A stretch of DNA of 64,000 bases from Desertibacillus haloalkaliphilus (GTDB lineage Bacteria > Bacillota > Bacilli > Bacillales > KJ1-10-99). Every line of letters starts with the position of its first letter. Positions within the stretch are counted from its first letter, which is position 1. A program made the position numbers and the translations under genes. Under the pieces are notes generated by a model. It was not told the origin of the DNA, searched no databases, and saw nothing but the letters and a program-made list of their open reading frames with translations. Location: positions 62,001-126,000 of the forward strand of contig NZ_JAHPIV010000002.1 in the NCBI RefSeq assembly GCF_019039105.1, given 5' to 3'. Positions 18,330 to 26,785 of the stretch are shown one piece after another.

Positions 18330-19107
18330 CTCCCATTTCCTCCCTCATGACTTTTTCGATTTCTCCTCCAAGTTGTTTCATTATTTTCTCTTCTAGTTCG
18401 ATAAACTCCTTGCTTGCTTGTTGACGCGGTCGTGGGAGATCAACTGGGAATGTATTAATGATTCCCCCAGGACGTGTTCCCATAAGTACAATTCGATCCG
18501 ATAACAAGATTGATTCGCGGATATTGTGGGTAACAAAGATAATGGTCTTTCCTGTAGCTTCCCAAATGTATTGGACTTCTTTATGAAGCATGGATCTTGT
18601 TTGTTCATCTAAAGCTCCAAATGGTTCATCCATTAATAAGATCGCAGGATCCATAGCAAGGGCACGTGCGATCGATACGCGCTGTTTCATTCCCCCTGAC
18701 AATTCATGCGGGTAAGATTTAACAAATTTACTTAAGTGAACGAGCTTTAAATAATCCAGTGCTCGCTTTTCCGCCTCTTGTTTGCTCATTTTCTTTTTTA
18801 AACCGAACATAACGTTTTCTAAAACGGTGAGCCATGGCATGAGCGCAGCTTCTTGGAACACAACGCCTCGATCTGGGCCCGGCCCTTCAACGACGGTGTC
18901 GCCGACACGCACGATTCCATCTGAAGCTTTATCGAGACCAGCGATAATGTTTAAGAGCGTTGACTTTCCACATCCTGATGGGCCTAATAGTGATAGAAAT
19001 TCTCCAGGTTTAATTGTTAGATTAATATCATCGAAGACCGTAAATGAACTTTTTTCATCTTTATTTGTAAATGTTTTCCTAACATTTTCTATATGAACAC
19101 CAGCCAT
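18262..19107 (-). CDS. ABC transporter ATP-binding protein (SsuB/TauB type)
   Basis: A 281-residue ATPase with Walker A GPSGCGKST (42-50), signature LSGGMKQR (136-143) and Walker B ILLMDEP (156-162); D-loop and H-loop (VTHNI) follow. The C-terminus extends about 25 residues beyond typical SsuB proteins, and this extension is the part overlapping the permease start. First gene of the operon, behind GGAGGTACGTTGAT and a near-consensus sigma-A promoter at 19184-19212. Confidence 0.87.
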   Translation of the reverse strand: MAGVHIENVRKTFTNKDEKSSFTVFDDINLTIKPGEFLSLLGPSGCGKSTLLNIIAGLDKASDGIVRVGDTVVEGPGPDRGVVFQEAALMPWLTVLENVMFGLKKKMSKQEAEKRALDYLKLVHLSKFVKSYPHELSGGMKQRVSIARALAMDPAILLMDEPFGALDEQTRSMLHKEVQYIWEATGKTIIFVTHNIRESILLSDRIVLMGTRPGGIINTFPVDLPRPRQQASKEFIELEEKIMKQLGGEIEKVMREEMGDDYNSQKATLLYGSNRNMGEHI

Positions 19108-19183
19108 ATCAACGTACCTCCTTATTGGAAAAAAGTATATAATTCATAAATCATATCTTTTTAGTCGGTTTTAAGTTAGCTTC

Positions 19184-19212
19184 AGTATATGATGGAATGA
19201 TTTTTCTGTCAA
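19184..19212 (-). promoter_or_regulatory. Sigma-A promoter of the ABC transporter operon
   Basis: On the reverse strand TTGACA (19212-19207) is followed after 17 bases by TATACT (19189-19184). The -35 is perfect. The transcript leader is only about 70 bases and shows no SAM or other known riboswitch. Confidence 0.75.
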
Positions 19213-19264
19213 CAGTCTTTTTACGTTTGTTTTAGACGGTGAGGGATGACTGGAGAAGGTTTTA

Positions 19265-19306
19265 TAAAAAAAGCAATTGAAGTGACGAAATCACCTCAAT
19301 TGCTTT
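19265..19306 (-). terminator. Terminator of the Gln/Ala-repeat gene
   Basis: On the reverse strand AGCAATTGAGGTGA pairs with TCACTTCAATTGCT, followed by a run of seven T. It begins just past the stop codon, so the gene is monocistronic. Confidence 0.85.
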
Positions 19307-19314
19307 CCAATCAA

Positions 19315-19569
19315 TTACTGTTGCTGATTGTTTTGTTGTTGAGCTTGTTGAAGCTGTTGAGTGGCTTGTTGAACCTGTTGTTGAGCTTGTTGAATTTGTT
19401 GTTGCTGTTGAGGAGTTGCTTGTTGTTGAGCTTGTTGAACTTGCTGTTGAGCCGCTTGAAGTTGTTGTTGAGCAGCCTGAAGTTGCTGAGGGTTGTTTTG
19501 AGCTTGCTGAATTGCTTGCTGAGCTTGTTGAACGGCTTGTTGAGCTTGTTGAACTTGTTGATTTTGCAT
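19315..19569 (-). CDS. Gln/Ala-repeat small protein, probable spore protein
   Basis: An 84-residue protein made almost entirely of Gln with Ala, Val and Asn in a seven-residue-like pattern (VQQAQQA, LQAAQQQ). There are no charged residues at all and no Cys, Trp or aromatic residues. It looks genuine despite low complexity: ATG follows a strong GGAGG site at about seven bases, a terminator follows directly, and a sigma-G-like promoter lies upstream. Gln/Asn-rich composition recalls gamma-type small acid-soluble spore proteins (SspE), but the characteristic repeat of those proteins is absent. A heptad-like hydrophobic spacing suggests helix or coiled-coil assembly. No established family is recognised. 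Alternative frames over the same bases encode Ser/Thr or Asn/Lys repeats and have no start signals. Confidence 0.7.
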   Translation of the reverse strand: MQNQQVQQAQQAVQQAQQAIQQAQNNPQQLQAAQQQLQAAQQQVQQAQQQATPQQQQQIQQAQQQVQQATQQLQQAQQQNNQQQ

Positions 19570-19624
19570 GAGAAAACCTCCATTTAATGTACATGATTGT
19601 TTGTGTGTTTTTTAACACGCTACT

Positions 19625-19654
19625 TATCTTGTCCTGTGAAGCAGTAAATATTCA
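19625..19654 (-). promoter_or_regulatory. Sigma-G/F-like promoter of the Gln/Ala-repeat gene
   Basis: On the reverse strand TGAATA (19654-19649), a good forespore-sigma -35, is followed after 17 bases by CAAGATA (19631-19625), five of seven matches to the CATACTA-type -10. No sigma-A alternative was seen as close to the gene. Confidence 0.5.
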
Positions 19655-19805
19655 AAAAAAGTCGATCGATATTCATTTCCGTTTGGATCTTTACCTAGTT
19701 TAACGAATGAAGTCATACTTAATTGAAATTGTAACGAGTTGGTTTGTTATTTCATTTCTGCGATGAATTAGTTTGTGGTAAGATATAACAAGCAAACTTT
19801 CTATA

Positions 19806-19880
19806 AGAGGGTGTTCAAAAAGTTCGGTAAAAATGACTGTCAATTTCTTGGTTCTTTTTGTCCTTCTTTTTGAACATCAC
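19806..19880. repeat. GGTGTTCAAAAAG palindromic repeat, copy upstream of spo0B
   Basis: GGGTGTTCAAAAAG at the left end pairs with CTTTTTGAACATCAC at the right end. The interior contains TTCGGTAAAAATGACTG, identical to an interior segment of the repeat at 61633-61711. It probably acts as a terminator or is a dispersed element; it lies in the 355-base gap between the Gln/Ala gene and spo0B, the rest of which is AT-rich leader. Confidence 0.65.
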
Positions 19881-19924
19881 TATAATAAAAAATAGGGAGT
19901 AACTTTTAATTTAGGAGTGCACTT

Positions 19925-20464
19925 ATGTCGGAGAAGTGGGATGTTTTAGATCTTCTTAGCCATACCCGTCACGATTGGCTAAACCAAATTCAACTAATTA
20001 AAGGAAATTTAGCCCTGAATCGTTTAGATCGTGTCGAAGAGGTGATTAACGATATTATTAATCAAACTCGCCATGAAAGTAAATTAACAAATATCGGTGT
20101 ACCGAAGCTCGCTCGTAAATTCTTAACTTTCAACTGGGAGGATCACTCATTTGAATTAGAATTTGAAGTTCTTGGTGAGGTTGGGCATTTAACGAATGCA
20201 GAAGATGGATTATATGAATGGTGTCTTCATTTTTTTGAACTCATCGATCAAAGCTGTAGGTTGAGTGCACCAAACCATTTACTTGTTACATTACATTTAT
20301 TAGAGAGCGAAAATAATCGAATCACATTTGATTTTCATGGAGAGCTATCAGATACAACGAAAGTGACCGAGTGGCTTGCTACAAAAGCATTGTTGTATGA
20401 GAGAGTATCGATTATGGAATCCTATGTAGAACAAGAAGAAGTTGTAGTAACGATCAAGCTTTAG
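19925..20464 (+). CDS. spo0B: Sporulation initiation phosphotransferase Spo0B
   Basis: Phosphorelay protein that passes phosphate from Spo0F to Spo0A at the onset of sporulation; cytoplasmic dimer, 179 residues. The phosphoaccepting histidine is in HTRHDWLNQIQLIKGNL (His16; equivalent to His30 of the B. subtilis SRHDW motif). KHESKL-like RHESKLTNI and FLTFNWEDH are conserved blocks. The N-terminus is about 14 residues shorter than in B. subtilis. It is followed 25 bases later by obg, as in other bacilli, but rplU-rpmA, which usually precede it, are not upstream here. Confidence 0.93.
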   Translation: MSEKWDVLDLLSHTRHDWLNQIQLIKGNLALNRLDRVEEVINDIINQTRHESKLTNIGVPKLARKFLTFNWEDHSFELEFEVLGEVGHLTNAEDGLYEWCLHFFELIDQSCRLSAPNHLLVTLHLLESENNRITFDFHGELSDTTKVTEWLATKALLYERVSIMESYVEQEEVVVTIKL

Positions 20465-20489
20465 GGAGTAAAAATAGAGGTGAAAAACA

Positions 20490-21773
20490 ATGTTTGTAGA
20501 TAAAGTAAAAGTATTTGTTAAAGGCGGTGACGGAGGTAATGGAATGGTTGCCTATCGTCGTGAGAAATATGTGCCAAATGGTGGACCAGCCGGGGGTGAC
20601 GGTGGGAAAGGAGCCGATGTTGTTTTCGAAGTTGATGAAGGCTTACGAACACTAATGGATTTCCGTTATCAACGTCACTTTAAAGCATCCCGTGGTGAGA
20701 ATGGTAGACCGAAAAACCAACATGGGAAAAATGCTGATGATTATGTCATTAAAGTCCCACCAGGAACGACGGTTGTTGATGATGATACAAAAGAAGTTAT
20801 TGCAGATCTTGTACGTCACGAGCAACGTGCGGTTATTGCAAGAGGTGGACGTGGAGGACGTGGTAACTCACGTTTTGCAACTCCAGTGAACCCAGCTCCT
20901 GATATGGCAGAAAATGGTGAACCAGGTATTGAGCGTTATGTGACGCTAGAACTGAAAGTATTAGCAGATGTTGGCTTAGTTGGGTTTCCAAGCGTCGGAA
21001 AATCAACATTATTATCGGTTGTATCAGCAGCAAAACCGAAAATTGCTGATTATCATTTTACGACGATCAAGCCGAATTTAGGGGTTGTTGAAACGGACGA
21101 CGGGCGTAGTTTTGTTATGGCGGACTTACCGGGTCTAATTGAAGGAGCTCATGAAGGTGTCGGATTAGGTCACCAGTTTTTGAAGCATATTGAGCGTACT
21201 AAGGTTATTGTTCATGTCATTGATATGAGTGGTCTTGAAGGGCGTGATCCTTATGAAGATTATCAAAAAATTAATGAAGAGTTAAAGCAATACAACTTGA
21301 GGCTACTCGAGCGACCACAAATTATCGTTGCAAATAAAATGGACATGCCAGATGCAAGTACACATTTGGAGATGTTTAAAGAGCGTCTTGAGGATGATGT
21401 TGAAATCTTTCCAATTTCTGCGATTACGAAGCAGGGCTTACGTGACTTGTTGTTAGCGATCGTTGAAAAAGTTGAAATTACACCTGAGTTCCCAATTGAA
21501 GAAGAAGTTGATTCTGAAGCTCGAGTTGTGTATCGTCACGAAACAAAAGAAGAGCCATTCCACATTACCCGTGCTGATGATGGAGCGTTTGTGATCTCCG
21601 GTACTGAAATTGAGAAATTATTTAAAATGACAGATTTATCTCGCGACGAGTCCGTCAGACGTTTCTCAAGACAGATGCGCTATATGGGCATTGATGAAGC
21701 GTTAAGAGAACGTGGCGCAAGAGATGGCGACACCGTCCGATTAATGAAGTTTGAATTTGAGTTTATCGAATAA
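20490..21773 (+). CDS. obg: GTPase Obg
   Basis: Essential ribosome-associated GTPase (427 residues) acting in 50S assembly and stress/sporulation signalling. The glycine-rich Obg fold occupies residues 1-158 ([28 protein letters not shown]). The G domain follows, with G1 GFPSVGKST (165-173), G3 DLPGLIEGA (212-220) and G4 NKMD (282-285), and then the Firmicute OCT domain at the C-terminus (about 345-427). Downstream of spo0B with a 25-base gap and its own GAGGTG site; a terminator at 21784 ends the operon. Confidence 0.97.
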   Translation: MFVDKVKVFVKGGDGGNGMVAYRREKYVPNGGPAGGDGGKGADVVFEVDEGLRTLMDFRYQRHFKASRGENGRPKNQHGKNADDYVIKVPPGTTVVDDDTKEVIADLVRHEQRAVIARGGRGGRGNSRFATPVNPAPDMAENGEPGIERYVTLELKVLADVGLVGFPSVGKSTLLSVVSAAKPKIADYHFTTIKPNLGVVETDDGRSFVMADLPGLIEGAHEGVGLGHQFLKHIERTKVIVHVIDMSGLEGRDPYEDYQKINEELKQYNLRLLERPQIIVANKMDMPDASTHLEMFKERLEDDVEIFPISAITKQGLRDLLLAIVEKVEITPEFPIEEEVDSEARVVYRHETKEEPFHITRADDGAFVISGTEIEKLFKMTDLSRDESVRRFSRQMRYMGIDEALRERGARDGDTVRLMKFEFEFIE

Positions 21774-21782
21774 CTTACTAAT

Positions 21783-21815
21783 TGCTGCCCATCACATGAT
21801 CTGGGCAGCTTTTCT
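21783..21815 (+). terminator. Terminator after obg
   Basis: GCTGCCC (21784-21790) pairs with GGGCAGC (21803-21809) and is followed by TTTTCT. Confidence 0.8.
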
Positions 21816-21904
21816 ATGTTAACAAATAGTAAGAATGTTTCAGTAGATTATGAAAGGAAACTAGATGAAATTAGTGAAAATTTTATAAATCATCTCAAGA
21901 GCAG

Positions 21905-21933
21905 TTGTCAAAAAGTTCTTACAAATTTATAAT
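21905..21933 (+). promoter_or_regulatory. Sigma-A promoter of pheBA
   Basis: TTGTCA (21905-21910), 17-base spacer, TATAAT (21928-21933). The predicted start lies some 40 bases before the pheB reading frame. Confidence 0.8.
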
Positions 21934-21980
21934 AAATGAATAGCTTTTTATCTGTTGAATAGAATGTGGTGGTGAAGGTT

Positions 21981-22430
21981 GTGGCTGGCAAAATTGATCA
22001 GTTTTATCTCGTTCGTGAAGATATGTTAACAGAAGCGATGCAAAAAACATTGGAGGCAAAAGCGTTACTTGAGCGTGGAAAAGAGAACACGATTGCTGAA
22101 GCTGTCCACGCTGTTGGATTAAGTAGAAGTGCGTTTTATAAATATAAAGATGGAATCTTTCCTTTCCATACGATGGTGAAAGAAAAAATTATTACTTTAT
22201 CAATAAACTTAGAGGATCGTTCTGGAGCCTTATCAGAACTGCTATCTCTAGTTGCCACAGAGGGATCAAACGTATTAACGATTAACCAAACGATCCCTCT
22301 GCAAGGCAGAGCAAATATAACATTAACGATTGATACAGCGCCGATGAAGACGACAATTAGTGATTTAGTAAAAAGCTTAGAAGAAATGGATGCTGTTGAG
22401 AAGGTTGAATTAGTTGGTTCAGGATCATGA
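21981..22430 (+). CDS. pheB: ACT domain-containing protein PheB (UPF0735)
   Basis: A 149-residue protein of the PheB/UPF0735 family, with an N-terminal helix-turn-helix-like region ([15 protein letters not shown]) and a C-terminal ACT domain beginning near [30 protein letters not shown] is a conserved ACT segment. It always accompanies pheA in bacilli and is thought to regulate or assist phenylalanine synthesis. Start choice is uncertain: GTG codons at 21966, 21969, 21972 and 21981 are in frame. I favour 21981, with GGTGGTG six bases upstream, which gives a length close to the B. subtilis protein. Confidence 0.87.
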   Translation: MAGKIDQFYLVREDMLTEAMQKTLEAKALLERGKENTIAEAVHAVGLSRSAFYKYKDGIFPFHTMVKEKIITLSINLEDRSGALSELLSLVATEGSNVLTINQTIPLQGRANITLTIDTAPMKTTISDLVKSLEEMDAVEKVELVGSGS

Positions 22431-22447
22431 GAAAGGGTTGAAAAAGA

Positions 22448-23335
22448 ATGGGTAATAGTGTTGCTTATTTAGGACCAAAAGGAACATTTACAGAAATGGC
22501 TGCAGCGACGATTTTTCCAAACGAAGAACATAAGCCGTACACGACGATTCCCAATTGTATGGATGGATTAGCCCAAGGTGAAGTAGATTATGCGGTCGTT
22601 CCCCTTGAAAATGCAATTGAAGGATCAGTTAATTTAACGTTAGATTACTTAATCCACAAACATAACTTGCCAATTGTAGGTGAAGTGACTGTCCCGATTG
22701 AGCAACATTTGATGGTTCATAAAGAAAATGTTGATTCATGGACAACGATCAAAGAGGTACGCTCACACCCGCATGCGATTGCACAATGCCACGAATTTTT
22801 GCGAAACGTATTACCTGATGCAGACAAGGTTTATATGAATTCAACGGGATCAGCGGTGAAATGGGTAAAGGATCACCCAGAACAGCCGGTTGCAGCGATT
22901 GGCAATGAGTTAGCAGCTAAAAAATATCAACTTGAGATTGTTCAAGAAAATATTCATGACTATGACAATAACCATACGCGTTTTGTGATCTTAGATCGTG
23001 ACGGTGCATCGATAGCGAATTCATCGCCATTGTATGTTGGTGATAAGACGACGATGATGGTGACGTTACCATCGGATTATTCCGGAGCCCTTCATCAAGT
23101 ATTATCTGCCTTTGCTTGGCGCAAGCTCAATCTATCGAAGATTGAATCACGACCAATGAAAACAGGCTTAGGAAATTACTTTTTTGTCATCGATGTTGAT
23201 CATAAAATGGACGATGTATTAATTCCAGGTGTTGTTGCCGAGCTCCAGGCGCTTGATTGTGGTGTGCGAATCCTAGGCAGTTACACATGTTACTCATTGA
23301 CAAAGGCAAAAAAAACAGCTCCTTCGATTAAATAA
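22448..23335 (+). CDS. pheA: Prephenate dehydratase
   Basis: Converts prephenate to phenylpyruvate in phenylalanine synthesis; 295 residues, monofunctional as usual in bacilli. The catalytic PDT domain (1-185) contains YLGPKGTFTE (7-16), VPLENAIEGSV (51-61) and NHTRF (175-179, catalytic Thr). The C-terminal ACT domain carries ESRP (233-236), the phenylalanine feedback-inhibition motif. It lies 17 bases after pheB with an AGAAAGG site, and ends at a long bidirectional terminator shared with nadR. Confidence 0.96.
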   Translation: MGNSVAYLGPKGTFTEMAAATIFPNEEHKPYTTIPNCMDGLAQGEVDYAVVPLENAIEGSVNLTLDYLIHKHNLPIVGEVTVPIEQHLMVHKENVDSWTTIKEVRSHPHAIAQCHEFLRNVLPDADKVYMNSTGSAVKWVKDHPEQPVAAIGNELAAKKYQLEIVQENIHDYDNNHTRFVILDRDGASIANSSPLYVGDKTTMMVTLPSDYSGALHQVLSAFAWRKLNLSKIESRPMKTGLGNYFFVIDVDHKMDDVLIPGVVAELQALDCGVRILGSYTCYSLTKAKKTAPSIK

Positions 23336-23340
23336 TATAT

Positions 23341-23392
23341 TCCTAAGCAATAAAGCCGTCTCTTATCGTTGAGACGGCTTTATTGCTTAGGA
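23341..23392. terminator. Bidirectional terminator between pheA and nadR
   Basis: CCTAAGCAATAAAGCCGTCTC and its exact complement flank an 8-base loop (21-bp perfect stem). The right arm overlaps the last codons of nadR on the reverse strand. Confidence 0.88.
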
Positions 23393-23920
23393 TGATAATA
23401 AAAAACCAGCTTTCTTTAAGGCTTCACAGGTATCATTAAGCTGTTGCTTCGTATCTGCTTCAATCGTGTGCAAATGGGTCCCATCTGTGAGATCAGCTAG
23501 CAAATTAGCGTTTGTTTCTTTCATCTTCGCTAAGAAATTCTCGACGTCACGACGGTTATGAATCAACAACGAGGCGGTTAAGTCGCCATAGACAGGGTGC
23601 TCGACCATGACATTTTTAACACTAGCCCCATGGTCAACGATGATCTGAAGCTCTTCCCTAGTATCATCTGCATGATGTTGGCAAGCGATGATTCGCTCGA
23701 TTTTCGTATTTGCTTCGTTTAGCATCATGTACCCTTGTGAAGTGGCAATGATGGGGTAATTCCTCGCTTTTAAAATCGAGATGTCTTGCACGATCACTTG
23801 TCTACTGACATTTGTTTTTTCTGACAATTCACTTCCGGTTAACGCCTGTTGTGAGTGTTGCAATGATTGCAAGATAAACTCTCTTCGTTTTTCTCCTAAT
23901 AATTTCTTTCCCTTGTCCAT
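23387..23920 (-). CDS. nadR: Transcriptional repressor of NAD biosynthesis, NadR/NiaR (YrxA) family
   Basis: A 177-residue niacin-responsive repressor. The N-terminal winged helix-turn-helix (about 12-60) includes ALTGSELSEKTNVSRQVIVQDI. The C-terminal 3H domain (about 75-170) carries the conserved histidine segments MVEHPVYGDL and GTHLHTI, with a metal/ligand site as in the Thermotoga NiaR structure. It is 21 bases downstream of nifS on the same strand and divergent from nadBCA, the arrangement in which B. subtilis YrxA represses both transcripts. A likely operator is at 25150-25170. Confidence 0.9.
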   Translation of the reverse strand: MDKGKKLLGEKRREFILQSLQHSQQALTGSELSEKTNVSRQVIVQDISILKARNYPIIATSQGYMMLNEANTKIERIIACQHHADDTREELQIIVDHGASVKNVMVEHPVYGDLTASLLIHNRRDVENFLAKMKETNANLLADLTDGTHLHTIEADTKQQLNDTCEALKKAGFLLSS

Positions 23921-23941
23921 ATACGGTTACACTCCTTACTT

Positions 23942-25081
23942 TTAAACCGGTGTTTTTGATTTGTAATCTTTTATTATTTTCTCTAGACAAGTAAGGGTTT
24001 GATCAATGTCTGCTTTAGTTGTATCTCTACCAAAGGTGAGTCGAATAAATTCATTGGCTTCTTGGACTGAACAGCCGACCGCAAGTAAGGCCTTCGAGGG
24101 CGCGTGTTGCCCTACTTTACATGCGCTGCCTGTCGAAATCGCAATACCATAGCGGTTGCATTCAAGCATGACGAGTTGTCCTTCCATTCCTTTAATTCGT
24201 AAGCCTAAATGATGGGGAAGACGATCGATGGGGTGCCCCTCAAGTTTAATCTTGTCAGAATCGATATGTTCGAGAAAGTATGTTTTTAAACGTGATAGAC
24301 GGTTGCATTCTTCTGGTCGCTCATCGTCAGTTTCTTTTGCCGCTTGCGCAAAGGCAGCGATGGTAGGTACATCCAAGGTTCCAGGTCTAAACCCTTTTTC
24401 ATGCGTTGTGTTTGGTACTTGCGCCTTCCAAGAGACTGCAGGATCAATATAAACTGCACCGATCCCTTTTGGTCCATAAATTTTATGAGCAGAGATTGAA
24501 ATACTATCAAGCCTAGCTTCTTTGACATTAAGAGGAATTTTTCCAAAGGTCTGTACACAATCACTGTGAAATAGTATTCCCTTGTCTTTTAGTAATTGTC
24601 CGATTTCATAAATGGATTGGATCGTGCCGATTTCAGAATTGGCATGCTGAATCGAAACGAGCACTGTCGTTGATCGGATTGCCTTAGCCAGTTCACTGAC
24701 GTTAATTTTGCCGTGACGGTCTACAGGCATATAGGTTACATTATACCCTTGTTGTTCTAGTAAGGAAAAGGTATTTAACAGGGACGGATGTTCAATCTCT
24801 GATGTAATCAGGTGGTTCCCTTTTTGTTTGTGTGCACCAAGCAGGGAGAGGACCGCTAAACGGTTTGCTTCTGAACCATTTCCTGTAAAGTAAACCCCAT
24901 TACTATCGCCATTAATGATTGTTGAAATTTGCTTTCTAGAAGCAGTTACAATTTGGTCTGCTGTCGTTCCATAATCATGTAAACTATTAGAATTTCCGTA
25001 ATAGTTTTTTGCTGCAGTTGTATAGGTTGCTAAGGCACTAGCAGACATCGGTGTCGTTGCTGCATGGTCAAGGTAAATCAC
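23942..25081 (-). CDS. nifS: Cysteine desulfurase NifS, NAD-locus type
   Basis: PLP-dependent cysteine desulfurase, 379 residues, supplying sulfur for the 4Fe-4S cluster of quinolinate synthase NadA in bacilli. The PLP lysine is Lys200 in SAHKIYGPKG, and the persulfide cysteine is Cys321 in STGSACKVGQH; YLDHAATT and SEIEHPSLL are class V aminotransferase motifs. It is divergent from nadBCA and co-directional with nadR, which supports a dedicated role rather than general Fe-S assembly. Confidence 0.93.
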   Translation of the reverse strand: MIYLDHAATTPMSASALATYTTAAKNYYGNSNSLHDYGTTADQIVTASRKQISTIINGDSNGVYFTGNGSEANRLAVLSLLGAHKQKGNHLITSEIEHPSLLNTFSLLEQQGYNVTYMPVDRHGKINVSELAKAIRSTTVLVSIQHANSEIGTIQSIYEIGQLLKDKGILFHSDCVQTFGKIPLNVKEARLDSISISAHKIYGPKGIGAVYIDPAVSWKAQVPNTTHEKGFRPGTLDVPTIAAFAQAAKETDDERPEECNRLSRLKTYFLEHIDSDKIKLEGHPIDRLPHHLGLRIKGMEGQLVMLECNRYGIAISTGSACKVGQHAPSKALLAVGCSVQEANEFIRLTFGRDTTKADIDQTLTCLEKIIKDYKSKTPV

Positions 25082-25128
25082 GAGATCACTACTTTCTATA
25101 TGAGATTTTAAAAAAAACTCTTGTCACT

Positions 25129-25158
25129 AGTTTAATTTTATGTAAATATAAGTGTCAA
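25129..25158 (-). promoter_or_regulatory. Promoter of nifS-nadR
   Basis: On the reverse strand TTGACA (25158-25153), 18-base spacer, TAAACT (25134-25129). The -35 lies inside the putative NadR operator, so binding would block it. Confidence 0.6.
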
Positions 25159-25170
25159 GACAGGTGTAAA
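25150..25170. promoter_or_regulatory. Putative NadR operator between nifS and nadB
   Basis: AAGTGTCAAGACAGGTGTAA contains a TGTC/GACA-type pair that resembles NadR (YrxA/NiaR) boxes reported upstream of nad genes. A second partial match, CTTGTCACTAG, lies at 25120-25130 and overlaps the probable nadB -35. Assignment is by motif resemblance and position. Confidence 0.5.
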
Positions 25171-25198
25171 GTAAACGTGGGAAGTGGGGGTGTTCAAA

Positions 25199-26773
25199 AT
25201 GATTAGTAGACGGGCTGATGTCATCGTTATCGGTAGTGGGCTAGCGGGTTTAATGGCAGCCGAGATTCTTTCTTTACAAAAGAATGTGATTCTTATCACA
25301 AAGTCTAATTTGGAGCAAAGCAATTCAAGGTTGGCTCAAGGCGGTATCGCCGCTGCCATTAGTGATGCGGATGATTGGCGCGATCATTTTTTTGATACGG
25401 TTATGGCTGGAGGCTTTCATAATAAGCAACAAATCACCGAAAAGCTAGTTAAAAAAGGACCTGAGTTAATCGAAAAACTTTTACAGTTAGGTGTAACATT
25501 TGATCGACAACCTAATGGATCATGGGCGCTTGGAAAAGAAGGTGCCCATCGTAGAAGACGAATACTTCACGCTGGCGGTGATGCTACGGGTAAAGAATTG
25601 ATCGACTGTTTGCTTTCTCGTGTTAAAGAGCATGTCACGATTTTCGAGCATGAGATGGCGTTGGATTTTTTGATCGACGAAGGCCAATGTGTAGGGGTAA
25701 CGACAAAGAATGAGAATGGTAATCTCGTAACCTATTATGCTGATTTTACAATTTTAGCTAGTGGTGGTGCTGGACAACTGTATTCGGTGACCTCAAATGG
25801 TAAGAACGCGACAGGGGATGGGCTCGCCATGGCTTACCGGGCTGGTGCACGACTTGCTGATATGGAGTTTATTCAGTTTCACCCAACAATGGCTGTGAAA
25901 GACAAGCGAGCCATTGGACTCGTGTCAGAGGCCGTTCGAGGTGAAGGGGCAAGGCTTATTACGAGTCAAGGACATTTTATCATGGAAGGAATTCATGATG
26001 ATGAAGATCTTGGACCAAGAGATGTGGTTGCGAGAGCGATTCATCAAGCCTTACTTCATGATGAAAAGGTCTACCTTTCAATTGCAGAAATTTCAAACTT
26101 TAAAGAACGTTTCCCATCGATTACACAATTATGCAAGGAGGCACAAATCGACACCTCAGCTGGAAAAATCCCGGTAGCACCTGGTGCACACTTTTTTATG
26201 GGTGGGGTGGATACCAATGAAGTCGGTGAAACGACTGTCCCTAGGTTATATGCTGTTGGGGAAGTTGCTCGAACGGGGGTACATGGTGCGAATCGCTTAG
26301 CTAGTAATTCATTATTAGAAGCGGTCGTATTTGCAAATGAAGTTGCGCAACACATCTTATCTCAACCGTTCTCGTTCGAGGCATATTACCAACCAAGCAT
26401 ACATCCACTTGAGAGTAAGGTAACTCTACCACAAGCAACTGAAATCCAAGAGATCATGAGCAAGTATGTTGGGATAACTCGTGATCACGACGGTTTAATG
26501 AAGGCTAAAAGATGGTTCGAGTCATTCGAACCGATGATCACAAATAACCACTTACTTCACGTCAGTGTCGAGCAAAAGACCATTTGTAATCTATTAACAG
26601 TCGGTTACCTCGTTACCTTATCTGCGTTGCTGCGCACGGAGAGTCGAGGTGGGCATTATCGTATGGATTATCCTCAGGCAAACGATGATTGGCTAGGTTT
26701 ACAAACATATTGCTTGTATCCAAGTGACCCGAACGTGCAAGAGAAAGTTGAGAATATAAAGACGACTGTTTAG
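25199..26773 (+). CDS. nadB: L-aspartate oxidase
   Basis: FAD enzyme oxidising L-aspartate to iminoaspartate, the first step of de novo NAD synthesis; 524 residues. The dinucleotide-binding motif VIGSGLAGLMAAEIL is at about 10-24. SRLAQGGIAAA, EGAHRRRRILHAGGDATG and MGGVDTNEVGETTVPRLYAVGEVA are succinate-dehydrogenase-flavoprotein-family blocks, and HGANRLASNSLLE precedes the C-terminal helical domain. I take ATG 25199, behind GGGGGTG, rather than an in-frame GTG fifteen bases upstream. First gene of nadB-nadC-nadA. Confidence 0.95.
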   Translation: MISRRADVIVIGSGLAGLMAAEILSLQKNVILITKSNLEQSNSRLAQGGIAAAISDADDWRDHFFDTVMAGGFHNKQQITEKLVKKGPELIEKLLQLGVTFDRQPNGSWALGKEGAHRRRRILHAGGDATGKELIDCLLSRVKEHVTIFEHEMALDFLIDEGQCVGVTTKNENGNLVTYYADFTILASGGAGQLYSVTSNGKNATGDGLAMAYRAGARLADMEFIQFHPTMAVKDKRAIGLVSEAVRGEGARLITSQGHFIMEGIHDDEDLGPRDVVARAIHQALLHDEKVYLSIAEISNFKERFPSITQLCKEAQIDTSAGKIPVAPGAHFFMGGVDTNEVGETTVPRLYAVGEVARTGVHGANRLASNSLLEAVVFANEVAQHILSQPFSFEAYYQPSIHPLESKVTLPQATEIQEIMSKYVGITRDHDGLMKAKRWFESFEPMITNNHLLHVSVEQKTICNLLTVGYLVTLSALLRTESRGGHYRMDYPQANDDWLGLQTYCLYPSDPNVQEKVENIKTTV

Positions 26774-26785
26774 GAGCGATTAAGA

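Noticed and set aside
19108-19183. Riboswitch upstream of the sulfonate-type transporter
   Set aside because: The leader is only about 70 bases and lacks the S-box or other conserved cores.
19246-19618. Other frames over the Gln/Ala gene (Leu-rich forward, Ser/Thr and Asn/Lys reverse)
   Set aside because: They arise from the CAA/CAG repeat read in other frames; only the Gln/Ala frame has a GGAGG site and matching terminator.
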